From assembly GCF_014701095.1 (NCBI RefSeq), contig NZ_AP023439.1:3150001-3214000 (forward strand): 64,000 nt of DNA. Direction: 5' to 3'. This document shows, in pieces, positions 9,279 to 17,884 of this stretch (position 1 is its first letter; each line of letters opens with the position of its first letter). Origin of the DNA: Streptomyces tuirus (GTDB lineage Bacteria > Actinomycetota > Actinomycetes > Streptomycetales > Streptomycetaceae). The notes under the pieces were generated by a model. That model saw only the letters and a list, made by a program, of their open reading frames with translations, did no database searches and was not told the origin of the DNA. A program made the position numbers and the translations under genes.

Positions 9279-11069
9279 ATGCCAGCGAAGCGCACGCCCG
9301 AGACCCCGGAGGGGTCCACCCCACCGGCCGCCGAGAAGGCGCCGCAACGGGTCGGGGAAACGACCGGGTCGACCACGCGGAGGGGTGACCGGGCCGTTGG
9401 GACGGCAGTCTCGGGCGCGGAGGGAGGAGCCCCCGCGGAGGCGGTCACTCCCCTGATCCGCGGCATCGCGGTGCTGCGGGAGCTGACGGAGGCGGGCGGC
9501 ACGCTGAGCCTGAGCGGCCTGGAACGCGCGAGCGGCCTGGCCCGCTCCACGGTCGACCGCATCACGGCCACGCTCGCCCGCATGGGCTACGTCCGTTTCG
9601 ACGGCCGGGACGTCCACCTGTCCCCCCGCCTGATGGAACTGGGCAACGCCTACATGTCGGCCCTGCGCCTGCCCGCCCTGCTCGCCCCGCATGCGGAGGC
9701 CCTGGCCGACGAACTGGACGAGTCGGTCTCCCTGGCGGTCGCCGACCGCGACGGCATCCGCTTCATCCACCAGGCGACCCGCCGCCGCGCGATGTCCCTC
9801 AGCTTCCGCATCGGCGACCTGCTCCCCGCTGAACGCACCGCCCCCGGCCCGCTGTTCGCGACCCAGTGGACGGCAGCGGACTGGCAACGCTGGCGTGAGC
9901 GCAGGGCGGCGGACCCGAGGGACCTGTCCTTCACGGCCGTACCGCCCCGCACGTACGAAGGGGACGCGGAGGACGACGAGACGTTCGAACACCGCACGCG
10001 GGAGGCGTCGACGCACGGCTGGTCGCTGGACGACCAGCTCATCGAGCCGGGCTTGGTGGCGATCTCGGTACCGGTCCGCTCCCCCGGCCCGGGCGGCCGG
10101 ATCGCGAGCGTGGCGAGCGTGGTCAGCCACACGAGCCGCCACACCGCGCGCAACCTGCGGACGACCCTGCTGCCGAAGTTGCGGTCCGCGGTGCGGGCGA
10201 TGGAACGCGAACTCCACGCCGCCCCGCCCACCGAGCCCGGCCCGCCCCCGTCGGACCTGGCCCTGTGGACCGGCGCGTCCAAGCAGCAACTGGGCCGCGA
10301 GTTCATCGAGTCCCTGGCCCGGGGCCTGACGATCCTCACGGCCTTCGGCGAGGGCAGGCCGGAGCTGACCCTCACGGACGTGTCCCAGGCGACGGGCCTG
10401 GCCCGGGCGACGGCCCGCCGGGCCCTGATCACCTACGAGCACCTGGGCCTGGTGGCCGCGGCAGGCCGCACCTTCTCCCTCACCCCCCGGGTCCTCTCCC
10501 TCGGCTTCCCTCCCCTGTCCCGCACGTCCCTCCCCGAGATCGCCCAGCCCCACCTGGCCGACCTGACGTCCCGCATCCACGAGTCGACGTCACTGGCGGT
10601 GCTGTCGGACTCCGGCGAGGAGATCCAGTACACGGCCCGGGTGTCGACGGCCCGGGTGATGAGCGTGAACATCACGGTCGGCACGCGGCTGCCGGCGTAC
10701 GCGACGGCACTGGGCAGGGTGCTGCTGGCGGACGCACCCGAGGGAATCCGGGGGGCCGAGGACCTCCCGGCGCTGACGGCCCACACGATCTCTGACAAGC
10801 AGACGCTGGCGCAGGCCCTGGCCTCGGTCCGCACGCAGGGCTACGCCCTGGTGGACGAGGAACTGGAAGAGGGCCTCCGCTCGATCGCGGTCCCGATCCG
10901 CGACCGCTCGGGCCGGGTGGTGGCGGCCCTGAACACGGCGATGCACGCGAGCCGCCGCACCCCGAGTGAGTGCGTGACGGACCTGGTCCCCGAACTGACG
11001 GCCACGGCGGCCCGCATCCAGACAGACCTCCACACAGCGGCCCGCTTCACCCACGTCCCCCTGACCTGA
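9279..11069 (+). CDS. Tandem-fused IclR family regulator (two complete IclR modules)
   Basis: IclR regulators have a winged HTH followed by a GAF-like effector domain and are about 260 residues. This 596-residue protein contains the set twice. The first HTH is GGTLSLSGLERASGLARSTVDRITATLARMGYVRFDG (about residues 67-103), with its effector domain through about residue 300. The second starts RGLTILTAFGEGRPELTLTDVSQATGLARATARRALITYEHLGLV (about 348-392), and its effector domain runs to the end. ATG 9279 has GGAGAG upstream. Such double proteins occur in actinomycetes and may bind as pseudo-tetramers. No catabolic operon adjoins, so the target is unknown. Confidence 0.88.
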   Translation: MPAKRTPETPEGSTPPAAEKAPQRVGETTGSTTRRGDRAVGTAVSGAEGGAPAEAVTPLIRGIAVLRELTEAGGTLSLSGLERASGLARSTVDRITATLARMGYVRFDGRDVHLSPRLMELGNAYMSALRLPALLAPHAEALADELDESVSLAVADRDGIRFIHQATRRRAMSLSFRIGDLLPAERTAPGPLFATQWTAADWQRWRERRAADPRDLSFTAVPPRTYEGDAEDDETFEHRTREASTHGWSLDDQLIEPGLVAISVPVRSPGPGGRIASVASVVSHTSRHTARNLRTTLLPKLRSAVRAMERELHAAPPTEPGPPPSDLALWTGASKQQLGREFIESLARGLTILTAFGEGRPELTLTDVSQATGLARATARRALITYEHLGLVAAAGRTFSLTPRVLSLGFPPLSRTSLPEIAQPHLADLTSRIHESTSLAVLSDSGEEIQYTARVSTARVMSVNITVGTRLPAYATALGRVLLADAPEGIRGAEDLPALTAHTISDKQTLAQALASVRTQGYALVDEELEEGLRSIAVPIRDRSGRVVAALNTAMHASRRTPSECVTDLVPELTATAARIQTDLHTAARFTHVPLT

Positions 11070-11106
11070 CCCCCACACCCGCCCGACCCACATCCGGTAC
11101 GCTGAC

Positions 11107-11132
11107 GCCTGTGGTCCTCCCAGACCACAGGC
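11107..11132 (+). terminator. Hairpin after the IclR gene
   Basis: GCCTGTGGTC (11107-11116) pairs perfectly with GACCACAGGC (11123-11132) around a 6-nt loop. It lies 38 bp after the regulator stop and 30 bp before the tRNA gene. Confidence 0.65.
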
Positions 11133-11161
11133 ACGACGCTGCTCGCGGCGCCACTGCCACT

Positions 11162-11234
11162 GCCTTCGTAGCTCAGGGGATAGAGCACCGCTCTCCTAAA
11201 GCGGGTGTCGCAGGTTCGAATCCTGCCGGGGGCA
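11162..11234 (+). tRNA. tRNA-Arg (anticodon CCU)
   Basis: A 73-nt cloverleaf without encoded CCA. The acceptor stem GCCTTCG pairs with CGGGGGC (with two G-U pairs). The D-arm is GCTC-AGGGGATA-GAGC. The anticodon stem CCGCT/AGCGG encloses CTCCTAA, so the anticodon is CCT at 11195-11197. The T-arm is GCAGG-TTCGAAT-CCTGC. Its 3' half is repeated at 15592-15639, marking it as an integration site. Confidence 0.95.
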
Positions 11235-11240
11235 CAGAGA
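11193..11240 (+). other. att-like direct repeat, left copy (inside tRNA-Arg)
   Basis: These 48 bases run from the anticodon loop to just past the tRNA 3' end and match 15592-15639 at 46 of 48 positions. Such identity segments mark the attachment site of tyrosine-recombinase elements that restore the tRNA on insertion. The DNA between the copies is therefore inferred to be an inserted island. Confidence 0.85.
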
Positions 11241-11446
11241 AAACACCTGGCCAGAGGCCCTTCCGTCCGTCGGACGGGAGGGCCTTCGTCCTCGCGGCAC
11301 ACATATGGCACACATGGCTCTGCGGGCAAAGGCGGGGAACTGTGTGAGACGCCCGTGAACGACGAGTTGGGCCGGCGCCGGTACGAGAAGCTGGTCGACC
11401 GCTTGGAGGGCCTGATGCGGGCTTCACTGAAACCACGGTAAGGAGA

Positions 11447-12493
11447 TCAAGCCCCCGTCGAGAGCTCGGGACACGAGTCCAGGGCAGTCCGGCATGCGGC
11501 CTCCTGCACGTCTGTGTAAGCCAACAGATACAGCACCCGGATGCGGGACGCCGGGTGGGCTTCGAAGTAGCTCACGGTGGCCGCCAGCAGGGTGTCCACC
11601 GTACGGCGCAGATCGCTGTTGCCTCCGCCGGTTCCCAGCAATGGCAGGACGACGGAGCGCAGTGGCTCCCCAGCCACAGTGAGCCGGTCAACCTCAGCCA
11701 GGATGTTGCGGGCGCACCGCCCCAGGTCCATCACCTGGCGGTATCCGGAGCCGGGTTCCCCCTCGACCGCGGCAACATGCACGATCTTCCGGACCTGATG
11801 GCTCTCCAACAGCTCACCCGACCCGGTCACCAGCACCTGGCCGGCCGACACGTGCTGCCGGCCGTCCATCTGATCGGCAAGTTCCTCGGCGATGGCGTCG
11901 TCGACCAAATGCCCGGCGCCGTCTCGGCGGCCCCCGTGGTAGCGGATCGCTGCGGAAACGGTCGGCTCGTCGACGCGGGACATCTCCATGCGGGTGTTCT
12001 CTGAATTGACCCAGACGTCGATGCCAATCACATTCGCGAGATTTCCGGTCACCACTCCGATCCGGTGGCGCCTGCTGCCGCGCAGGGGGACGTCGTACCG
12101 CGTGGACTGCGCGAGCGGGCGCGGGCCTTCTCCCAAGGAGCGTTCACCCGCCAACTGCCGCCGCAAGCCAGCGTTCTCGCGCTGGGCCTTCTTCAACTGG
12201 GAGGTCAGCTCGTCCCGTCCACGGGTCCTGGCGAGCCAAGTGAAGGAGATCAGCATGAAAAATGCCGCAAATCCCGCCGCACCGCTGAGCCCGAACCCCA
12301 GCGCCCTACCTTCTGTCAGCGATTCCGGGAAGACCGAGAACAGGAAAAGCGCCGCGGCGAGGGAGTACAGCAGGACGGACGGGAGTTGGAGAGCGTACTG
12401 CCGCTCGGCCCGACTCGGTGCGGACGACCAGATCTGTAGGGCGATGCCGGCGGCGGTGAGGACCGCGGTGGTGGAGAGCTGGAACGGACTCAA
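11447..12493 (-). CDS. Membrane-anchored macro-domain protein (TM-coiled coil-macro)
   Basis: Three hydrophobic segments occupy residues about 6-25, 33-55 and 64-88. A charged helical linker follows (DELTSQLKKAQRENAGLRRQL), then a macro domain from about residue 140 to 335. Macro landmarks are VWVNSENTRMEM (the VNAAN-like ligand loop), VTGSGELLESHQVRKIVHVAAV and VLPLLGTGGGN (the phosphate loop). Macro domains bind ADP-ribose and related NAD products. The same TM-plus-macro layout is known for ThsA effectors of type II Thoeris defence, which act on the membrane when they bind a signal nucleotide. The start is TTG 12493 with AGAGGGGA upstream. It is divergent from a SIR2-STAND gene inside a tRNA island. 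An effector role is inference. Confidence 0.82.
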   Translation of the reverse strand: MSPFQLSTTAVLTAAGIALQIWSSAPSRAERQYALQLPSVLLYSLAAALFLFSVFPESLTEGRALGFGLSGAAGFAAFFMLISFTWLARTRGRDELTSQLKKAQRENAGLRRQLAGERSLGEGPRPLAQSTRYDVPLRGSRRHRIGVVTGNLANVIGIDVWVNSENTRMEMSRVDEPTVSAAIRYHGGRRDGAGHLVDDAIAEELADQMDGRQHVSAGQVLVTGSGELLESHQVRKIVHVAAVEGEPGSGYRQVMDLGRCARNILAEVDRLTVAGEPLRSVVLPLLGTGGGNSDLRRTVDTLLAATVSYFEAHPASRIRVLYLLAYTDVQEAACRTALDSCPELSTGA

Positions 12494-12529
12494 CGGTGGC
12501 GTCCCCTCTGCCTCGGACCCGACGCGGAT

Positions 12530-12562
12530 CGATCATAAGTGTCGCCGTCCTCTCGATGATCG
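12530..12562. promoter_or_regulatory. Inverted repeat between the divergent island genes
   Basis: CGATCAT (12530-12536) is repeated inverted as ATGATCG (12556-12562), with arms 19 bp apart, in the only intergenic gap of the island. It could be an operator serving both genes. No regulator is encoded nearby, so the binding factor is unknown. Confidence 0.4.
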
Positions 12563-12660
12563 GTTAACTAACGCCATTCAGAGTTGGCTCAAAATCGGCG
12601 TGCAGCGGTGAGCGTGACGGAAAGTATGCGTCTCCCCAGCCGCAGTGGTTGGATCGGTTC

Positions 12661-15396
12661 ATGAATCCCATCGACTTCGGTGACATCTCCGACCTCAAGA
12701 TCCGCCTCCAAGTCTTGGCCGACGAAGCCGACCGTCGTCTTGTCACCGTCTTCGGTTCGGGGATCAGCAACGAGGTCCTCCCCAACGTCCCCCAACTCAC
12801 GGACATCTTCCGGGCACATGTGCCAAAGGCGGGCCTGGCCAGGTTCGACGCGACCGTCGCAGATGCCCCGGACCCCGGTGTCAAGTACCAGAACGCGGCC
12901 GCCGTCTTGACCAGGCAGGCAGGCGAGCACACCGTCATGCGGGCGATCCGGACGGCTGTGCTCCAGGCATGCCCGGACGTGCCCGAGAAGGACGTGGCGG
13001 AGATCGCCCGGGACGAGGAGCGATGCCGGGAGTACGTGAAGACGGGTAACTGGCGTATTCCCCGCGGTTACCAGCGGTTTGCGAAGTTCTTCGCGTCGCT
13101 GAGTGGGCGGGTGCGAGGTCCGATCATCACCACGAATTTCGACCCGCTGATCGAGATCGCCCTCCGTCAGGCCGGTGTTCCTTCGGACCCGATCCCCATC
13201 CCGACCGATACCACCCCCACGCCACAGCAGCTGAAGGAAGCCATCGCCCAGCCCGTGCTGCACATCCACGGCTACTGGACCGGCATGGCGACAAGCAACG
13301 TACCGACGAGGATTACGTCCGAGCGCCCCGGGCTGGACGATGTGCTGAAGGAGCTACTCACGAATTCGGTCGTACTCGTGGTGGGCTACAGCGGGTGGCT
13401 CGACGGCTTCATGAAGAGCCTGCGCAGCCGGGTCCTCAACAAGACCGATCTGCTACAGGCTGAGGTGCTCTGGGCGGCGTACGAGACGGATGCAGCCACT
13501 GTGACGAGCAGCGTCATCGGAGAGTTCGTGGGTGCGCCTGGTTTCACCCTCTACCTCGGCGTGGACGGGCACGAGCTGTTCACCGACGACCTGGAGCGAA
13601 ACGAGACGGAGGCCGAGGAGACCTCCTCTCCATTCGGGTACTCACGGGTGCCGCGAGTTTTGGTCGACTCGGCCTCGTACCAGCCGGGGGCCTTCGCCGA
13701 AGGCAGCCAGCCAGTGTGGGCGGACGCCGCGCCGGGCCGCTGGCCTGTCCTGAGCGCGACGGTCTCCCTGGAGCAGAGGGTGGTCGAATGCCTGCGGGTC
13801 GGTGGTGGCGGCGGCGCGGTGGCCATCGGTCCACTCGGCGAGGGCAAGTCACTGGCCCTGCGCCAGGTGGCGCACGCGGTGGCGGGCTCGCGACCGGAGT
13901 GGAACGTGCTCTGGCGGGAACCGGGCGCGCCGGTATTGACCGAGGAGTGGCTGAATGACGTCCGTTCGGCCGGGAAGACCCTTATCTGCGTCGACGAGGC
14001 CGACTTGATCATGGACGACATGGTGTCCACGAAGGACGTCTGGGCGGCCGAGGGATCGGGCATCGCCTTTCTACTTGCCAGTCATGACCGGCTGTGGTGG
14101 CAGGGCGCCGGTTCGACACTGCGACGATGGATCGACGACGTCCTGTTCCACGGCATCACTGAAGACGACGCCAGGACGATCGCCCTGACTTGGCAAGGGC
14201 TCGGACTGCTGCCAGACGGAGACCAAGAGGTCAATACCGTCGCGGAGCGCCTCGCAACGTCGGCAGGAGCCATGGCCGCCAAGAGCAACACGCTCTTCGG
14301 AGCGGTTCTCGACGTCCGGTACGGGGCGGATCTGGGCGCCCGTGTAGAAGATTTGGTACGCAAGCTGCACGAGATCAAGCTGACCGACTCTGTCGACCTC
14401 GGCGACGTCTTCGGGGGCATTTGTGTGATGCAGCACACACTCGACAAGGACGGCAATCTCGGCAAGGGGGCCAGTCGGTCAGTGATCGCGGCCATGGCGG
14501 GGCTCGACCCCGTCTTCGCCGACGGGAAGATCCTTCAGACGCTTGGCCGGGAGGCCGCAGTGACCTTCGCCGGCAACCGCGTTTACAGCCGGCACCCGTC
14601 GATCGCCGCGACGGTGGTCAACTACCTGCACAGGGAAGGAGCCGCCGAGAAGGTCTACGAGCTCGTGGGCCAGGCTGGCGGGGAGCGCCTAGTGAAGAAG
14701 GCCTCGACGCTCGAGGGCTATCGCGACGCCTACTTGCTGTCCCGCTCCCTGTCGGTCCCCCAGTCAGTGTGGGCGGCCACTGGGGCGGTGAAGGGCACCG
14801 GCCACCAGGTCCTGGAGTCGCGGGTGTCCCTGCTGCGGGCGCTCCGCCTAGAGGGGAGGCAGCGGGCCAGTGCCTACGCCAGGGGACTCGCGCCGCGACT
14901 GAGGGATTACGTCGACTACCGCGGGGCGGTCAGGGCGTTCCTGGTGGAGTTCTCGATCTCGCTCCGGGACGAAGGAGCGGCTCAGACGTCGGCCGGTCTG
15001 GCGGCACTCGCGCTGGACGATCGACTCGGCTACGCGCTCGACGAGGACCGGGCAGGCTACGCGCTGGTGAGTCTCGCCAGCTCGGCCGCGGCCCTGTACG
15101 CCCAGACCGGCGACGCAGCCACCAAGGACGCCCCCGCCCTCTGCTCCATCTTGCTGGAGCGCGTCCGCGGCGAGGAGGACGCTTTGAAGTACCTGAACCG
15201 GTACCGCCTGCCGGCACACCATGACCTGTGGCAGCTGTCGACAGTCAAGCTCTGCGGCCGACTCGCGACGATGTTCGACAAAGCCGCTTCGCAGGCGGTC
15301 CAGACGACCGGGATCGCGATCGAGACGCATGGGATCCTGTCCCTCGACACCCTGCGCCGCCTGGCCGACGGCCCCCGCAGGTCGGCCAGCCGGTGA
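12661..15396 (+). CDS. SIR2-STAND NTPase, candidate anti-phage defence protein
   Basis: A 911-residue multidomain protein. Residues 1 to about 300 are a SIR2-like NAD-binding domain: VTVFGSGISN near 31, the ITTNFDPLIE catalytic-loop motif near 157, HIHGYW near 200 and LVVGYSGW near 240. A STAND/P-loop NTPase follows, with Walker A GPLGEGKS at 390 and Walker B TLICVDEADLI near 440, then a long helical C-terminal half with no repeat I can name. SIR2 effectors fused to STAND modules (as in Avs5 and related proteins) deplete NAD when the C-terminus senses a phage product. ATG 12661 is chosen; TTG 12649 is in frame. It is divergent from the TM-macro gene and is bounded by the island's att repeats. 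Confidence 0.85.
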   Translation: MNPIDFGDISDLKIRLQVLADEADRRLVTVFGSGISNEVLPNVPQLTDIFRAHVPKAGLARFDATVADAPDPGVKYQNAAAVLTRQAGEHTVMRAIRTAVLQACPDVPEKDVAEIARDEERCREYVKTGNWRIPRGYQRFAKFFASLSGRVRGPIITTNFDPLIEIALRQAGVPSDPIPIPTDTTPTPQQLKEAIAQPVLHIHGYWTGMATSNVPTRITSERPGLDDVLKELLTNSVVLVVGYSGWLDGFMKSLRSRVLNKTDLLQAEVLWAAYETDAATVTSSVIGEFVGAPGFTLYLGVDGHELFTDDLERNETEAEETSSPFGYSRVPRVLVDSASYQPGAFAEGSQPVWADAAPGRWPVLSATVSLEQRVVECLRVGGGGGAVAIGPLGEGKSLALRQVAHAVAGSRPEWNVLWREPGAPVLTEEWLNDVRSAGKTLICVDEADLIMDDMVSTKDVWAAEGSGIAFLLASHDRLWWQGAGSTLRRWIDDVLFHGITEDDARTIALTWQGLGLLPDGDQEVNTVAERLATSAGAMAAKSNTLFGAVLDVRYGADLGARVEDLVRKLHEIKLTDSVDLGDVFGGICVMQHTLDKDGNLGKGASRSVIAAMAGLDPVFADGKILQTLGREAAVTFAGNRVYSRHPSIAATVVNYLHREGAAEKVYELVGQAGGERLVKKASTLEGYRDAYLLSRSLSVPQSVWAATGAVKGTGHQVLESRVSLLRALRLEGRQRASAYARGLAPRLRDYVDYRGAVRAFLVEFSISLRDEGAAQTSAGLAALALDDRLGYALDEDRAGYALVSLASSAAALYAQTGDAATKDAPALCSILLERVRGEEDALKYLNRYRLPAHHDLWQLSTVKLCGRLATMFDKAASQAVQTTGIAIETHGILSLDTLRRLADGPRRSASR

Positions 15397-15591
15397 CCCG
15401 TACGGGGTCCGGCCTGACAACGTGCTGCGGCTGCGCCTCAGGATGGGGGCTTCGTGCGTGCGCGATGCGTGAGCGGACTGTCCTGCACGGGCCGTCACAG
15501 GCAGGACCGAGCACTCAGCGACCGTGACGCTGACCAGGAGAAACAGCGCTGACTGCAGCGTCCAGCACCACCCGGCAAGGGTCCAATCCCA

Positions 15592-15639
15592 CTCCTACAG
15601 CGGGTGTCGCAGGTTCGAATCCTGCCTGGGGCACAGAGA
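15592..15639 (+). other. att-like direct repeat, right copy (tRNA-Arg 3' half only)
   Basis: This is a copy of tRNA-Arg from the anticodon loop to just past the 3' end, with two changes (A to C in the loop, G to T in the acceptor strand). The 5' half of a tRNA is absent, so it is not a gene. It marks the right end of the island. Confidence 0.85.
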
Positions 15640-16356
15640 GAAAGGTCGGCTCAGGAGGGATACCCCAAGCTGGCCTCTCGGCATTCCAGGCGCCGTGCCA
15701 CACGCGTGCCACTACGCCGGCGTCACCATCCAGGCGTCTATGTACGGACGGAAGACGCTCAGCAGATCGCCTGCCGCGAACTCATGTCGAGTACCGGATG
15801 GACTGCAGGAACTCGCCGGATCCGTAATCGAGCACCCAAAACGACCAGCCGTTACGGCGTGGGTTGATGTCCGGCTTGTAGTGCGCCACCACTGCCCGAG
15901 CTGCTCCAGTTGGCGTCTTGAAGCTTGTCCGGCGAGCGGCCCCCACGTGGTGTCGATCCGCTTCGTGTCCCGATAGGCACCACGGGCGCGATGACCTGCA
16001 CAGACGTACACGCCGACTTTGCGCCCCGTCTCCGCAGCCCTGCTCGTGACGGCCGGCGCAGAGCACGGCACACCCGCGGTCCCCACGAGCCCGGTGGGCG
16101 AGCGAGGGCACCTCCCGCCCCGGCCCTTCAAAGACCAGGTGTGGTGGCCATGTACTGTCGCTACCGCTGTTCAGGGGATCTCCCCCGACGCTCCCGGGAG
16201 CACTCCTCCACCATCTCCGATGAGCCAGGCCGTGTCTTCTCCTGATCAGCCCGGGTGAAGGTCAGATGATGAACGGCCGCCGACGGAGGAACTCTGCATC
16301 CACCCGCACTCCGAGTTTAGGCAGGACGATATGTCGCGTCCTCGACTGGGCGCCCT
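15640..16356. other. About 0.7 kb without an intact gene, next to the att site
   Basis: No frame here combines a plausible start, ribosome site and GC-bias across the stretch. It holds one degraded coding segment (annotated separately at 15782-16040). I see no integrase, transposase or clear terminator in it. It looks like decaying DNA next to an integration hotspot. Confidence 0.6.
15782..16040 (-). pseudogene. Degraded gene, C-terminal segment resembling RAMA/DUF4357-type domains
   Basis: Two adjacent minus-strand frames look like one broken protein. One gives KVGVYVCAGHRARGAYRDTK then RIDTTWGPLAG. After an apparent frameshift near 15930 the other gives FKTPTGAARAVVAHYKPD, then NGWSFWVLDYGSGEFLQ before a stop. 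The pattern SPSxAAxAV...NGWxFW is reminiscent of RAMA/DUF4357 domains found on restriction and defence proteins; this comparison is from memory. No start or ribosome site is visible. It may be a remnant of an older island at the same site. Confidence 0.35.
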
Positions 16357-16743
16357 TCAACGAGCTACGGACGCGCAGCGCACGCATGTTTTTGCTGCCG
16401 GGCGCACTTCGAGGCGCTCCGTCGGGATCGGCTCACCGCATTGCTCGCAGCGCCCGTAGTCGCCTCTCTCCAGCCGTTCCAGGGCGCGATCGAGATCGTT
16501 CAGATGCTCGCGCGCCTGGGACAGCAGGGCGGCGACGTGTTGTCGCTCGAAGGCCGTGCTCGCGCCCTCCGGGTCGTGCTCGTCGTCAATGGCCACCAGT
16601 GCGTTCGCCTCGACGATCCCTTCGAACTCACGGCTGAGGGCGGATATCTGCTGCAGTGTGCCGACACGGTCGGCCGCTAGCAGCGCCCGTATCGACTCGC
16701 CCTGGGGCGCGGCGAAAGCGGCATCGGTGCTTTCATCGCTCAT
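16357..16743 (-). CDS. DksA/TraR-type zinc-finger protein
   Basis: A 128-residue protein with a long central helical hairpin (REFEGIVEANALVAIDDEHD, then FERQHVAALLSQAREHLNDLDRALERLERGDYGRCEQCGEPIP). A four-cysteine C4 zinc finger CEQCGEPIPxxRLEVRPAAKTCVRC ends it. That is the DksA/TraR layout, which in proteobacteria binds the RNA polymerase secondary channel; the actinobacterial relatives are less well understood. ATG 16743 is chosen because the longer frame runs back into the neighbouring reductase gene. It lies 70 bp downstream of the reductase on the same strand and may be co-transcribed. Confidence 0.85.
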   Translation of the reverse strand: MSDESTDAAFAAPQGESIRALLAADRVGTLQQISALSREFEGIVEANALVAIDDEHDPEGASTAFERQHVAALLSQAREHLNDLDRALERLERGDYGRCEQCGEPIPTERLEVRPAAKTCVRCASVAR

Positions 16744-16813
16744 ATCGGAAGAAACCTCATTGTCTTGCGCCGAATTCCCGGGTGCTCGGGCGACGACGGC
16801 TTCGGCTTCTGCT

Positions 16814-17884
16814 TCAGCGATGACGTGGGCGGCCACGCTGGTACTGCTTCGGCCACGGGACGTCGTCACCGAGCACGTGGGCCGCGTGCAGCGGCCAGGT
16901 CGGGTTGCGCAGCAGTTCGCGCGCGAGCATGATCGCGTCGGCCGAGCGGTCCACGAGGATCTGGTCGGCCTGCTCCGGTGCGGTGATCAGGCCGACCGCG
17001 GAGACGGGCAGGGCCGCGCCCTCGCGGACGGTTCGGGCGAAGGGCACCTGGTAGCCGGGCTCGACTTCGATGCGGGCGTTGTGGACGAGCCCGCCGCTGG
17101 TGATGTCCACCAGATCGACGCCGTGGGTCACCAGGTGCCGCGACAGCTCGACCGTCTCCTCCGGGGTCCAGCCGCCGTCGGCCCAGTCCGTGGCCGAGAA
17201 GCGTACGAACAGCGGGCGGTCCTCCGGCCACTGCGCCCGTACGGCGTCGGTGACCTGGACCAGGAAACGGCTGCGCCCGTCGAGATCGCCTCCGTACTCG
17301 TCGCTGCGGTGGTTGGAGAGCGGTGACAGGAACTGGTGCAGCAGATAGCCGTGCGCGGCGTGGATCTCCAGGACCTCGAAACCGGCGGACAGCGCCCGCG
17401 CGGCGGCCTCACCGAAGGCCCGGACCAGTGCGCGGATGTCGTCCGCGCCGAGCTCCCGCGGGGCCGGCCAGTCGCCGAAGGGCAGCGGTGACGGTGCGAC
17501 CGTCTGCCATCCTCCGGCCTCCGGTCCGACGTACATGTCACCCTCCCAGGGCGGTGCCGTCGACGCCTTGCGGCCGGCATGGGAGATCTGGATGCCGGCG
17601 AGGGCCCCCTGCCCGTGGACGAAGTCGGTGATCCGCTTGTACGCGGCTGCCTGCCCGTCCTCCCAGATGCCGGCGTCGGAAGGGGTGATCCGGCCCTCGG
17701 GTTCCACTGCCGTGGCCTCCTGCATGACCAGGCCGGACCCGCCGCGTGCCAGGGAGCCGAGATGGACCAGATGCCAGTCCTGCGGATAGCCGTCGACCGA
17801 GCTGTACTGGCACATGGGGGCGACCCAGGCCCGGTTCGGGAAGGTCGTGCCACGGAGGGTGAGCGGCGAGAAGAGACGGCTCAT
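16814..17884 (-). CDS. NADH:flavin oxidoreductase / old yellow enzyme (YqjM-like)
   Basis: An FMN-dependent ene-reductase that reduces activated C=C bonds. It is a 356-residue TIM barrel. The start MSRLFSPLTLRGTTFPNRAWVAPMCQYS is typical of YqjM-type enzymes, and the Cys in MCQYS is the redox-tuning residue of that subgroup. IQISHAGRKAS and the HAAHGYLLHQFLSPLSNHRSDEYGG segment are the substrate- and FMN-binding signatures; DxMLARELLRNP closes the phosphate site. ATG 17884 has a GAGAGG ribosome site. It likely acts in detoxification of unsaturated carbonyls; the physiological substrate is unknown. Confidence 0.92.
   Translation of the reverse strand: MSRLFSPLTLRGTTFPNRAWVAPMCQYSSVDGYPQDWHLVHLGSLARGGSGLVMQEATAVEPEGRITPSDAGIWEDGQAAAYKRITDFVHGQGALAGIQISHAGRKASTAPPWEGDMYVGPEAGGWQTVAPSPLPFGDWPAPRELGADDIRALVRAFGEAAARALSAGFEVLEIHAAHGYLLHQFLSPLSNHRSDEYGGDLDGRSRFLVQVTDAVRAQWPEDRPLFVRFSATDWADGGWTPEETVELSRHLVTHGVDLVDITSGGLVHNARIEVEPGYQVPFARTVREGAALPVSAVGLITAPEQADQILVDRSADAIMLARELLRNPTWPLHAAHVLGDDVPWPKQYQRGRPRHR

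Noticed and set aside
11355..11441. 28-codon frame VNDELGRRRYEKLVDRLEGL... beside the left att site
   Set aside because: Protein-like, but too short to assign and with no clear ribosome site; noted only as possible integrase or island debris.
15592..15664. Second tRNA-Arg gene
   Set aside because: Only the 3' half is present; there is no D-arm or 5' acceptor strand, so it is an att fragment.
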